In this document: piece by piece, positions 22,810 to 30,497 of the stretch
Layout of the letters: the number at the start of each line of letters is the position of its first letter
How positions within the stretch are numbered: the stretch's first letter is position 1
DNA from: Treponema sp.
GTDB lineage: Bacteria > Spirochaetota > Spirochaetia > Treponematales > Treponemataceae
Assembly (NCBI GenBank): GCA_017629095.1
Contig: JAGBXW010000052.1
Coordinates: 1 to 38,363, forward strand
Reading direction: 5' to 3'
DNA length: 38,363 nucleotides
Notes under the pieces: generated by a model
Databases searched by the model: none
Seen by the model: only the letters and a program-made list of their open reading frames with translations
What the model was told of the DNA's origin: nothing
Translations under genes and position numbers: made by a program

Positions 22810-23771
22810 TTTTTATTCCTCAAAAAGATAAGGAAGTCACAGATTCCCATGAACCCATGGAGAAAGCAGAATATATGTATTTTTCCGAAAGGAGAACAAG
22901 GCAATTTGAACAGCTTTGAGTCAAACTCATTATACAGGTTGCGATTATTTTTTCGTATTTCTTTATTCTTTGAAAAAATAACGTATGATGCCTTGACTCT
23001 GGTTTTAAGAGTGGCAATGCTGTCTTGGAATACTGGTAAAAGATTCCGCTCTTTCAAGAATAATTCAATTTCTTGCACATTCCCGATAATTTGTTCAAGT
23101 CGCTCCTTCGTAATATTGCTCACAATGCTGTCTGGATTGCTCCTGTAATGATACAAAGCCTTGTTCAAACAGGAGATTTTCTTTGCATGGGCAAACACCT
23201 TTGCTGATAGCAACATATCCTCCCACATATCCAATCCTTCTATCCAGCTTATATTTTTTTCCACCAGTATAGAACGTCGTATCAACTTTACATGAAGCCA
23301 TCCTTGAATCCATCCTTCCAGTAAACCACGAAGACAATCTAAGGGCTCTGGTGGGAGCTGGTTTTTCACTTCTACAGATTTATTGTTGTATTCCCTCATC
23401 AGATTGCATCCAACCACATCTGCCTTTGTTCGTTCCGCCTCGTTGTATAGCTGTTCCAGATAGTCTGGTTCAACCCAGTCATCGGAGTCAACGCAAATGA
23501 TGTAGCGCCCTTGGGCTTGCAGCAGGCCGGTGTTTCGGGCTGCTGCACTCCCACGATTAGTATCGTGGGAGTGCAGCATTACCTTATCTTTCATAGCTGG
23601 GAAATCAGCCAGCACACGATGCACCACTTCCATGGACTTGTCTGGAGAGCAATCATCTACGATGATAACCTCACATTCGTGAATAATGCTATTTTTCAAT
23701 ACACTTCGTAGGCATTGTTCGATATATTGTTCCACCTTGTAGACTGGAATAAGGACACTAACTTTTATCAT
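22806..23771 (-). CDS. Glycosyltransferase family 2
   Basis: A 321-aa GT-A enzyme. KVSVLIPVYKVEQYI, VDDCSPD, NRGSAAARNTGL and VDSDDWVEPDYL (DxD type) are all present in order in the first ~110 residues. The rest is the variable acceptor region. It probably adds one sugar to the lipid-linked repeat unit. It overlaps both neighbours by 4 nt. A perfect 17-bp hairpin lies within the coding sequence at 23541-23578. Confidence 0.88.
   Translation of the reverse strand: MIKVSVLIPVYKVEQYIEQCLRSVLKNSIIHECEVIIVDDCSPDKSMEVVHRVLADFPAMKDKVMLHSHDTNRGSAAARNTGLLQAQGRYIICVDSDDWVEPDYLEQLYNEAERTKADVVGCNLMREYNNKSVEVKNQLPPEPLDCLRGLLEGWIQGWLHVKLIRRSILVEKNISWIEGLDMWEDMLLSAKVFAHAKKISCLNKALYHYRSNPDSIVSNITKERLEQIIGNVQEIELFLKERNLLPVFQDSIATLKTRVKASYVIFSKNKEIRKNNRNLYNEFDSKLFKLPCSPFGKIHIFCFLHGFMGICDFLIFLRNKK
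23541..23578. repeat. Intragenic 17-bp perfect hairpin
   Basis: tgctgcactcccacgat at 23541-23557 is the exact reverse complement of 23562-23578, with a 4-nt loop. It spans codons of the GT2 motif HSHDTNRGSAAA. There is no T-tract after it on the coding strand, so it is not a standard terminator. Confidence 0.85.
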
Positions 23772-24871
23772 AAGCCAACCTCCTGTATTTCCCTTGAAAG
23801 GTAAGCCCAGCTTTCCTTTCTATCAGCTTGTACCTGCTCTTTGAACTTGGCAAAGTCAAGGTGAGTTACTCTATCGATAATTTCCCGTTCCTCAAGCCCT
23901 GTACATTCACAAGATTCCAGACCGTAACGTTGCAGGAACTGAGTTCTTCTATTATCTTTACAAGAATTTATTGTAACAAGTGGCCGTTCAAAAAGACTTG
24001 CAAATACACAGCCATGGAATGAAGTTGAAACCACCAAATCTGAATGATAAATATAATTTAAAAATTCCAAGGGACCAGTAGCAAATCTATTCTTGTAGTG
24101 ACCAAAGTAATCTTGCTTTAGTGCAGGCTTTGTTATAATGACTTTCAATCCAAGATATTTTGCCAGTTTTCCTGCCAGATTATAGGCTTCTTTATCATAA
24201 TCCAAGATGTACAAGACAAGATATTTTCTCTTATAAGGGCGTTCTCCCACCAATTTCATCCATTTTTCTTTGCTTAGTAAAAGTACAGGATCCATGTGTA
24301 CTAGCATTGGGCGGTTTATAATTTTTTTCAGCTGTTGAATACTTCCTTGTTCCCGCAGGGAAAGAGAATCAAATTGTTCCACATAATCATGAATTAGATT
24401 ATGTTCTATTTCGTTAAATTCCAACTGTTTTGGCCCCAGGGAAACAGCATAAGAAATTTTTCTAGCTTTCTTTACAAAGGGAAGATAATAAATCCAGAAA
24501 AAATCCTTGCACCTAATGTTCCAAGGTTGGTCGCCTCCAGCAATATACAAGTCACAACCAAAATCTTCTTCTCTACATTTTTCTTCCGAGAACTCGGCAG
24601 TGACATTCAGATAAGTATTAATAAATTCCTCAAAAAGTAGGAATTTCTTCCGGAGCTGAGGATAATGCAACAAAATTGCAAGTTTGTGTTTGAATGTTGA
24701 CCTGTGGGGAAAGATGTCGTAATACCTCTTCTGAAGATCAGATCGAAAATTCAGAATTTTATAGTCAATATCGGGAAAATTCTCCTTGATAAATTCCTGT
24801 AAGGCATAGGCTTGCAGACAGGAACCATAATTGTGAGAGGCATGGAAGGTAATGCAGCCAATACTTTTCAT
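23768..24871 (-). CDS. Polysaccharide pyruvyl transferase family protein
   Basis: A ~367-aa member of PF04230 (CsaB/WcaK/EpsI/EpsO group). Visible features are the N-terminal GCITFHASHNYGSCLQAYAL, the central AGGDQPWN and the C-terminal STSFHGCVFASLFERPLVTI signature. Known members transfer pyruvate from phosphoenolpyruvate to sugar hydroxyls to form ketals. I place the start at ATG 24871, which overlaps the upstream stop as ATGA and has an AGAGGTG site, rather than the in-frame GTG at 24883. It sits directly after the FrhB-type Fe-S gene, a pairing that recurs in bacterial glycan clusters. Confidence 0.85.
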   Translation of the reverse strand: MKSIGCITFHASHNYGSCLQAYALQEFIKENFPDIDYKILNFRSDLQKRYYDIFPHRSTFKHKLAILLHYPQLRKKFLLFEEFINTYLNVTAEFSEEKCREEDFGCDLYIAGGDQPWNIRCKDFFWIYYLPFVKKARKISYAVSLGPKQLEFNEIEHNLIHDYVEQFDSLSLREQGSIQQLKKIINRPMLVHMDPVLLLSKEKWMKLVGERPYKRKYLVLYILDYDKEAYNLAGKLAKYLGLKVIITKPALKQDYFGHYKNRFATGPLEFLNYIYHSDLVVSTSFHGCVFASLFERPLVTINSCKDNRRTQFLQRYGLESCECTGLEEREIIDRVTHLDFAKFKEQVQADRKESWAYLSREIQEVGL

Positions 24872-26052
24872 TTTTTCAAACACCTCTTTATCGTAGTTTT
24901 TAACGTAGTTGGAATAATGGATGCAACAAATCTTCTTGTCTTGAGATACGTTGGATTTACATAAACAAACTTCTTGAAAAAAACTGTATCATTTTGCTCA
25001 TCAATACCTTCATACATCATATCCCGAACTGCAGGACGTATTGTGGGGTGATTTAGATTGGTATTAAACTTTCGTACTTCATCCACAGTACAGTTAAAAC
25101 TTTCCCAACATCCAACCAATTTTTGGAAACACTCCTTTCCCCCTGAGGTATTCACCAACACCACAGAAACACCATTTTTTCTTTGAACAGTAGGATAGAA
25201 GTGCTCAACACCCCAAAAATCTCCAATGGTCAAGTCTCCTACACGTTCCATTGAGGCAAACTGGCAATTGTAGCAGGACTCACGATACGTCTCACCACGG
25301 ATAAAGCTTGCGTAGTAGGGATCGCAGGCTGCTTCCATTGTCTTTGTCTTTGTCTTTGTCTTGAACTTTCCACCACAACTCCAGCCTGCTACATCCTTGT
25401 CCCGAAATCCATAATAGAGAATTCTTCCCCCAGTCCTCTTTCCAAGCCAAGAGAGATACCGTGAAAACAGTTTTTGACTTGGAACACCATGGCAAATCAA
25501 ATCTATAGTTATCAAGGTTGAGTAATCTTTCCCAAGAAATGATTTTAGTCCAGCAATTTGGCAAGGGAGACCACTATAAAGAACTTTTTTTCCATTTTTG
25601 AGCAGTTCTCGCACTTGCAAATAACTATCCTTTACATTTCCTGCCACATACTTTGAACCCTGTAATTTGTATAACTTATCTTGGGAACTTATTCCTATAT
25701 GTTCCACAACAAGATTCTCATCATAGGCAGCACCAAAGACGACTCCACCTTCCTTCAGAACCTGACAGGCAATACCAGCAAAGGCTCCCCCAGAAGCACT
25801 TTTTTCCAGTACTGATGAATCCTTTAATATAAGTCCAAATGCTTCCTGCTTGTAAGAGGATTGTTCTGGTAGTGTCAGAATAGGACAACGCCCCACACAA
25901 ACTCCGCAATCAGTACATCGAACCAAATCTATGTTGGGATACAAAAAACCTTCCTGATTCTCCACCATTTCTATACAGTGATGGGGACATATCATTGAGC
26001 AGGACTGACAACTAGTACACTTATTTTTGTCCAAGAGATAAATGTTATTCAT
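24868..26052 (-). CDS. FrhB-type Fe-S protein (coenzyme F420 hydrogenase/dehydrogenase beta-subunit family)
   Basis: A 394-aa cytoplasmic protein. Two 4Fe-4S ferredoxin motifs lie at the N-terminus: C12, C15, C18, C22 and C46, C49, C52, C56. They are followed by an FrhB N-domain (SGGAFAGIACQVLK, GLPCQIAGLKSFLG) and C-domain (ICHGVPSQKLFSRYL, DLTIGDFWGVEHF). Family members bind flavin and pass electrons. In non-methanogens they often occur in polysaccharide operons with no known reaction. Here it overlaps the flippase and the pyruvyl transferase genes by 4 nt each, suggesting a redox step on the glycan or its precursor. A KT dipeptide repeat is encoded at 25338-25361. Confidence 0.88.
   Translation of the reverse strand: MNNIYLLDKNKCTSCQSCSMICPHHCIEMVENQEGFLYPNIDLVRCTDCGVCVGRCPILTLPEQSSYKQEAFGLILKDSSVLEKSASGGAFAGIACQVLKEGGVVFGAAYDENLVVEHIGISSQDKLYKLQGSKYVAGNVKDSYLQVRELLKNGKKVLYSGLPCQIAGLKSFLGKDYSTLITIDLICHGVPSQKLFSRYLSWLGKRTGGRILYYGFRDKDVAGWSCGGKFKTKTKTKTMEAACDPYYASFIRGETYRESCYNCQFASMERVGDLTIGDFWGVEHFYPTVQRKNGVSVVLVNTSGGKECFQKLVGCWESFNCTVDEVRKFNTNLNHPTIRPAVRDMMYEGIDEQNDTVFFKKFVYVNPTYLKTRRFVASIIPTTLKTTIKRCLKK
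25338..25361. repeat. Hexanucleotide microsatellite in the FrhB gene
   Basis: Four tandem ttgtct units (+ strand) encode a Lys-Thr repeat in the FrhB-type protein. Because the unit is 6 bp, gain or loss stays in frame. Confidence 0.85.
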
Positions 26053-27596
26053 TTGCTGTACCTGAGATGAAGAAAATTATGAATGAGGGCTTTTTCTGCC
26101 TTTGTCATTCCAAATATGTACATCAAAGGGAGATTCACTGCTAAGCTCCATAAACACGAAACAATCAAACCACCAAGGCCTTTTAATCTAAAAGAAAGAA
26201 AATTAGTTACTATAAACCCAATAACTAATACACTGGTGCATCTAAACACAACATTAAACATAAATTCCTTAACAGGAAGTCCAACTCTTCCTCGCAAGAA
26301 AAATATCCTCCAAATTGTTGTGATTACAGCAAGTGCAAGCCGTATCATTAGAATGGATTGGGGATGATCCCCCAAATTCAGTGTCACAATACTCAGTGGA
26401 AGATTGGCAAATATGAGGATACTGACAATCAATTGATACTTCCGAATGTTGCCAGTAGCTTGAATGGACATCCACAATGGACCATTCAGGGAATCCACCA
26501 AACTCCACAACAATATAAGTCTCACAAAACTCACTGAATATTCAGGAACATCCTGTAGCCATAGACCCAACACATAGGGACAATTTATGTAGAGGGGAAC
26601 CACTATTAAAGACAGTAGAAAGAAAGAAAATTTTGCAGAACGAATTACCAAACTCTCAAACTTCTCTGTTTCTCCTGCAGCATAACTTTTTATCAATTGC
26701 GGATTAAAGGCAGTTTGAAAATTCCCCACAAAACTGTAAACGGCTGTATTTATCTGTGTTGCTATCCCCATAGCTGCATTTACCGTCACATTGGTAAACA
26801 GGTTCAAGACAATATTTGTTCCCTGCTGGTTGCATACGTTGGCTGTAGCCCCCAGCAAACTCCAACCAGAAAAACCAAGCAGTTCTTTCACCAAGGAAAT
26901 ATCTTTTACCTTATGAAAATGTGCTACCTCAAATTTTTTGTTACAATAAATTTTATAACAGAACAAAATAATGACAGAAACAAATGTCAATAAGAGTGAA
27001 TAAACAACCAATTTGTCAGCAGATGAAATCAATAGCAAATAGATTACAAGTAATTTCAATAATGCTTCAATAATACTCATCCATGCAAAAAATGACATTT
27101 TTTCATAGGCTATAATCATTGCATTGTAGGGAACACGTAACACATTAAATACGGTTGTAATGACACTGAGCTGATAACACCAGAATGCAGCTGTACGGCG
27201 TTCAGCAGGCATATTTAACTTTGCATCAACAAGCCATAACCCAAGACTTTCAGCTAAAATAATAAAAATAATTGCTATGCCAAAATGAATCAGAATACTT
27301 GAACTAAAAGTTTGTTGCGTTTTCTCGTTATCATTTTGGCCAATATTAAAATTAAGGAAACGTTGGGTCGACGTAGCCATGGTAGTGTTGACAAAACTAA
27401 ATAACACAACCACCCCAGCCACCACATTGTATATCCCATAATCCTCCGCTCCGAGGGTAGCCAGCACAACCCGCACCGTGTACAGGCTCACCAGCATTAT
27501 CAGAATCTGGCGGAAATACAGCATCAAGGTATTCTTGGCTATCCGCTTTGTAGAGGAGTGTGTTGTTGTCTGTTTTCCAACAAATTGTTCTCGCAT
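26049..27596 (-). CDS. Wzx-type oligosaccharide flippase
   Basis: A 515-aa polytopic membrane protein of the polysaccharide transport (PST/MVF, MATE-like) superfamily with about 12-14 hydrophobic helices. The opening RIAKNTLMLYFRQILIMLVSLYTVRVVL and AEDYGIYNVVAG pattern is typical of flippases that move undecaprenyl-linked glycan repeat units across the inner membrane. It is the first gene of the nine-ORF minus-strand operon and overlaps the next gene by 4 nt. TAGGAA lies just before the ATG. The leader (27597-27760) contains a GC-rich segment and several TACGTA palindromes. Confidence 0.88.
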   Translation of the reverse strand: MREQFVGKQTTTHSSTKRIAKNTLMLYFRQILIMLVSLYTVRVVLATLGAEDYGIYNVVAGVVVLFSFVNTTMATSTQRFLNFNIGQNDNEKTQQTFSSSILIHFGIAIIFIILAESLGLWLVDAKLNMPAERRTAAFWCYQLSVITTVFNVLRVPYNAMIIAYEKMSFFAWMSIIEALLKLLVIYLLLISSADKLVVYSLLLTFVSVIILFCYKIYCNKKFEVAHFHKVKDISLVKELLGFSGWSLLGATANVCNQQGTNIVLNLFTNVTVNAAMGIATQINTAVYSFVGNFQTAFNPQLIKSYAAGETEKFESLVIRSAKFSFFLLSLIVVPLYINCPYVLGLWLQDVPEYSVSFVRLILLWSLVDSLNGPLWMSIQATGNIRKYQLIVSILIFANLPLSIVTLNLGDHPQSILMIRLALAVITTIWRIFFLRGRVGLPVKEFMFNVVFRCTSVLVIGFIVTNFLSFRLKGLGGLIVSCLWSLAVNLPLMYIFGMTKAEKALIHNFLHLRYSK

Positions 27597-27711
27597 TTCC
27601 TATGCTTCATGCCCATCTTCTATGAAAATCCCCACCCGTCCGGGCCGAAACACCGTGACGAGGGGAATGTTCTAAAAATTTCTGCCCACTTATTTGTGTG
27701 GAGTATTAAAT

Positions 27712-27773
27712 ATTACGTATTTATACTACGTAATGTTATATTTTTATGTAGTATAACTAAGATTGTACGTATT
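27712..27773. promoter_or_regulatory. Divergent regulatory region with TACGTA palindromes
   Basis: The 245-nt gap between the glycan operon and the XRE gene is very AT-rich. attacgta (27712-27719) and tacgtaat (27727-27734) form an inverted pair. tatactac (27722-27729) pairs with gtagtata (27748-27755), and another tacgtatt lies at 27766-27773. These are good candidates for operators of the adjacent XRE protein. The promoters themselves are not certain; TATAAT at 27818-27823 may serve the XRE gene. Confidence 0.45.
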
Positions 27774-27841
27774 GTAAATAGGTGAATTTGCTAAATATAA
27801 GTATTAATAATACGTTTTATAATGATGCAAGTATTGTAATA

Positions 27842-28180
27842 ATGGAAAACATGGATCAGGACAATCTCAAGTTCAGGCTTTCAACGAACATAAAGAAATT
27901 TCGCAAGGAATACAAACTTTCTCAATTTGAATTGGCGGAACGTGCAGAGTTGTCTGAGCAGACAATCAACAGTATTGAGAGTAGGCGACTTTGGCCTAGT
28001 GACAAGACGTTACTTAAAATTTGTGGTGTCTTTGATATAGACGTTTATCAACTTTTTTTGCCAGAAATGCTTTCTCTCGCCTATCGTAATCCAGATTATG
28101 CTGAATTAAAATCAGCAGTGGTGGAAAGTGTTCGTCATCTGGTGAGTCAGACATTGGATGAGATTCTCAAGGAAAGCTAA
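27842..28180 (+). CDS. XRE-family helix-turn-helix regulator
   Basis: A ~112-aa DNA-binding protein. The HTH is at residues ~10-65 (IKKFRKEYKLSQFELAERAELSEQTINSIESRR), followed by a ~45-residue C-terminal helix. I start it at ATG 27842; an in-frame GTG at 27782 would add 20 residues without HTH-like character and lies in the presumed operator region. There is no strong ribosome site. It is divergent from the glycan operon, so it may control that operon; this is inference from position only. Confidence 0.75.
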   Translation: MENMDQDNLKFRLSTNIKKFRKEYKLSQFELAERAELSEQTINSIESRRLWPSDKTLLKICGVFDIDVYQLFLPEMLSLAYRNPDYAELKSAVVESVRHLVSQTLDEILKES

Positions 28181-28269
28181 TTCAAGAAATTTTTTCTTTC
28201 TCCATAAATTTTATGATGTAAAGATTTTTTCAAAATCAGATTGACGGATGGCCTCATTTTTGGGATTGT

Positions 28270-28500
28270 TCAGATTCCGTCTTTTCCATATTGATTGATA
28301 CGATCTAAAGCGATATTAAATGAAGAAAATATTTCTTCAATATCGAGACCAAGGGATTTGAACTGATACTTTCCAAAATTAGTAGAATCGACTCTCTCTG
28401 CATGGTAGAAAACTAATGTGTCCTGAGTTTTTTCCTTTGCCGCAATGTATCTCAGGGCACTGATCATGTCAGGGCTATGGCTTGCTAGCAGAATTGCCGC
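28270..28500 (-). pseudogene. Truncated AAA/RecF-like ATPase, C-terminal remnant
   Basis: Reading leftward from 28500, the open frame gives AAILLASHSPDMISALRYIAA..LVFYHAERVDS. This is the C-terminal part of an ABC/SMC-like AAA ATPase of the kind found in defence and OLD-like proteins: a hydrophobic strand, then the H-loop type SHSPDM. About 75 residues remain. The rest of the gene would lie to the right, but the sequence there is replaced from 28497 by the 40-bp copy of the ABC-F gene end. It is therefore a fragment cut at the island junction, not a working gene. Confidence 0.7.
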
Positions 28501-28536
28501 TTGGGAAGAGGTTTCCGCTCAGCTGGAAGGATGAGG
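28497..28536. repeat. 40-bp direct repeat, right copy (island boundary)
   Basis: Perfect copy of 17264-17303, including the ABC-F stop codon, but with no coding sequence in front of it. It marks the right junction of the 11.2-kb island, 90 nt before miaB. Confidence 0.95.
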
Positions 28537-28567
28537 TTGTACCGTGTCCAGTGGATGCTTTGTACCA

Positions 28568-28597
28568 GTCGGTGCTTTGCACGTCGGTGCTTTGCAC
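28568..28597. repeat. Two tandem 15-bp repeats (gtcggtgctttgcac)
   Basis: Exact copies at 28568-28582 and 28583-28597, preceded by a degenerate copy (gtggatgctttgtac, 28551-28565). Related degenerate copies follow the left boundary at 17312-17353. The second copy ends in TTGCAC, which serves as the probable -35 box of miaB. Confidence 0.8.
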
Positions 28598-28620
28598 CTT
28601 AGGGCAATTTTCGGTATACT
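28592..28620 (+). promoter_or_regulatory. miaB promoter (leaderless)
   Basis: TTGCAC at 28592-28597, 17-bp spacer, TATACT at 28615-28620, then exactly 6 nt to the ATG at 28627. There is no ribosome site, so transcription would begin at or next to the start codon. Confidence 0.65.
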
Positions 28621-28626
28621 CATTTC

Positions 28627-30021
28627 ATGACGTATTTTTTTGAAACTTATGGATGCCAGATGAACAAGGCCGAGTCAGCTGCCATTGAACAGTTGATGGT
28701 GGCTCGTGGTTGGACTGCAGCGGAAACTGCCGAGACTGCAGATTTGGCAATAATCAATACTTGTTCCGTGCGGGCTACGGCGGAAAATCGTATCTTTGGT
28801 CGGTTGGGCTGGTTCACAGCATTAAAGGCGGTGCGTTCCGGTTCCAAGGAAGGTAAGCGGGGACACTTCCCCTTAGCTGCAGAAGCTCATGACAAGGGCC
28901 AGCAAAATATCACCTTGGTGGTAACAGGCTGTATGGCCCAGCGTTTGTTAGATAGCCTGAAAAAGGATTATCCTGTTATCGATTACGTGGTGGGAACCTT
29001 CCAAAAGCAGCACTTTGAAGAAATCATTCAAGCAGTAGAAAAAAATCAGCCTCCTCTAGTTATTGATGAGGATCCTGTGTACACCTTTGCTCCCGTGTCC
29101 TTGGAGCCTGGTGCCTTTACTGCCTTTGTTCCCATCATGCACGGCTGTAATAATTACTGCACCTACTGCATCGTTCCCCATGTCCGTGGCCGAGAGATTT
29201 CCCGCAATCCTGCAGAGGTTTTGTCTGAGCTAGACCAGCTTTCTGCCCACAATGTGCGTGAAATTACCTTGCTGGGGCAGAACGTGAATTCCTACCTGTG
29301 GAAAAATGAAGATGGTACGGAACTAGATTTCCCTGGCTTAATGGAAATGATTGCTCAGCACCTAGAAAAGACAAAGTCTCCCATTGGTTGGGTTCGCTTT
29401 ATGTCTAGCCATCCCAAGGACTTGTCTGACAAGCTCATTGATGTGATTGTCCGCTATCCTGTATTGTGCCGTCACATTCATCTTCCTGTTCAGCATGGCT
29501 CAGACCCCATCCTCCGTCGTATGGCTCGCAAGTACACCCACCAAGAATACCTTGATTTGGTGTCTCGCATTCGGGCAAAGCTGCCAGATGCCTCCCTTAC
29601 CACTGACATCCTCATTGGTTTCCCTGGTGAGACAGAGGAAGACTTTGACAAAACCGTGGAATTAATGGAAAAAGTTCGCTATCAGGCAGCCTACATGTAC
29701 TACTACAATCCTCGTGAAGGAACTCCTGCTGCCAAGTACCCTGACCAGATTCCCTTGGATACCAAAAAGGAGCGGCTGCAGCGAATTATCGACATGCAGC
29801 TGGTGATTACACGGGAAGAAACAGCCAAACGTTTGGGCCAAACCGTGATGGTACTGGCGGAAACTGTTTCCCGAGACAACAAGGCTGAGCTTTTGGGAAA
29901 AACTGCCCAAGACGAGCGAGTGGTGTTTGCCGCTCCAGAATCCCTGTGTGGTAGCTTTGTTCAGGTGCAACTCCTTGAATTGACGGGTAATACTATTCGT
30001 GGTAAGGTTGTAGAGAATTAG
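28627..30021 (+). CDS. miaB: tRNA-2-methylthio-N6-isopentenyladenosine-37 methylthiotransferase
   Basis: Radical-SAM enzyme of 464 aa that adds a methylthio group to i6A37 in tRNAs reading UNN codons. The N-terminal UPF0004 domain contributes cluster cysteines C10 (ETYGCQMN), C46 (NTCSVR) and C102 (TGCMAQR). The radical-SAM cluster is C174, C178, C181 (GCNNYCTYC). A TRAM domain is at the C-terminus (residues ~390-464). A ~25-residue basic/polar insertion lies around residues 68-93 between C46 and C102. The opening MTYFFETYGCQMNKAES fixes the start, which lies 6 nt after a TATACT box. Confidence 0.95.
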   Translation: MTYFFETYGCQMNKAESAAIEQLMVARGWTAAETAETADLAIINTCSVRATAENRIFGRLGWFTALKAVRSGSKEGKRGHFPLAAEAHDKGQQNITLVVTGCMAQRLLDSLKKDYPVIDYVVGTFQKQHFEEIIQAVEKNQPPLVIDEDPVYTFAPVSLEPGAFTAFVPIMHGCNNYCTYCIVPHVRGREISRNPAEVLSELDQLSAHNVREITLLGQNVNSYLWKNEDGTELDFPGLMEMIAQHLEKTKSPIGWVRFMSSHPKDLSDKLIDVIVRYPVLCRHIHLPVQHGSDPILRRMARKYTHQEYLDLVSRIRAKLPDASLTTDILIGFPGETEEDFDKTVELMEKVRYQAAYMYYYNPREGTPAAKYPDQIPLDTKKERLQRIIDMQLVITREETAKRLGQTVMVLAETVSRDNKAELLGKTAQDERVVFAAPESLCGSFVQVQLLELTGNTIRGKVVEN

Positions 30022-30071
30022 CCGATACTGTAATGGTGGGGAAGGGGGAATACATCCTCCTTCCTTGATAT

Positions 30072-30076
30072 GGAGG
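30072..30076 (+). promoter_or_regulatory. Ribosome site that decides the LapA-like start
   Basis: GGAGG at 30072-30076 is 5 nt before ATG 30082, so that ATG is preferred over the in-frame ATG at 30070, which the ribosome site itself overlaps. Confidence 0.7.
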
Positions 30077-30081
30077 ATTTT

Positions 30082-30495
30082 ATGCCTTGGAAACTAGTAG
30101 GTTTTATCATCTGTCTGGTGCTGGGAACTTGTTTTGCTGGTTATAACTTGGGAAATAACTGCAATATCTCCTTTGGCTTTCACACCTTTGAAAATGTGCC
30201 GATTTTTTTCAGTTTAATTGTTGCCTTTGCCTGTGGTGTGGTGGTTACCTTGCCCTTTACGGTAATCCGCAAGAAATCCACCAAAGAAAAGAAGGCTCTG
30301 GCAGAAGAACGTGCCATGAAAAAAATCAAAAAAGATCAGGAAAAAGAGGCCAAGGCCCTTGTTGTCGCTGAAAAGGCTGCAGCCAAAGAAGCTAAGCTTG
30401 CTCAAAAGGAAGCTAAAAAACAAGAGAAGGCTAAAAAACAAGAGATAGTGGCTGAAACTCCTGCTCCTTCCGTGGAACCAGGTGAAAAGGTGTAA
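30082..30495 (+). CDS. LapA-like membrane protein with charged cytoplasmic tail
   Basis: A 137-aa protein. Two hydrophobic segments (about residues 4-22 and 40-62, with a short FGFHTFENVP loop between them) match the LapA/YciS domain pattern. A ~70-residue Lys/Ala/Glu-rich tail follows that probably forms a cytoplasmic coiled coil. LapA proteins take part in envelope (LPS) assembly in Proteobacteria; treponemes lack classical LPS, so the role here is open. It lies between miaB and the SPOR gene, 2 nt before the latter. The domain match is moderate. Confidence 0.65.
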   Translation: MPWKLVGFIICLVLGTCFAGYNLGNNCNISFGFHTFENVPIFFSLIVAFACGVVVTLPFTVIRKKSTKEKKALAEERAMKKIKKDQEKEAKALVVAEKAAAKEAKLAQKEAKKQEKAKKQEIVAETPAPSVEPGEKV

Positions 30496-30497
30496 GA

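Noticed and set aside
23541..23578. Hairpin as an intrinsic terminator in the glycan operon
   Set aside because: No T-run follows on the coding strand, and downstream genes overlap translationally, implying read-through.
27782..27841. GTG at 27782 as start of the XRE gene
   Set aside because: Adds 20 residues of AT-rich, non-conserved sequence in the presumed operator/promoter region.
17304..28496. Island as a classical integrase- or IS-mobilised element
   Set aside because: No integrase, DDE transposase, tRNA attachment site or terminal inverted repeats seen; only the 40-bp direct repeat and rpn.
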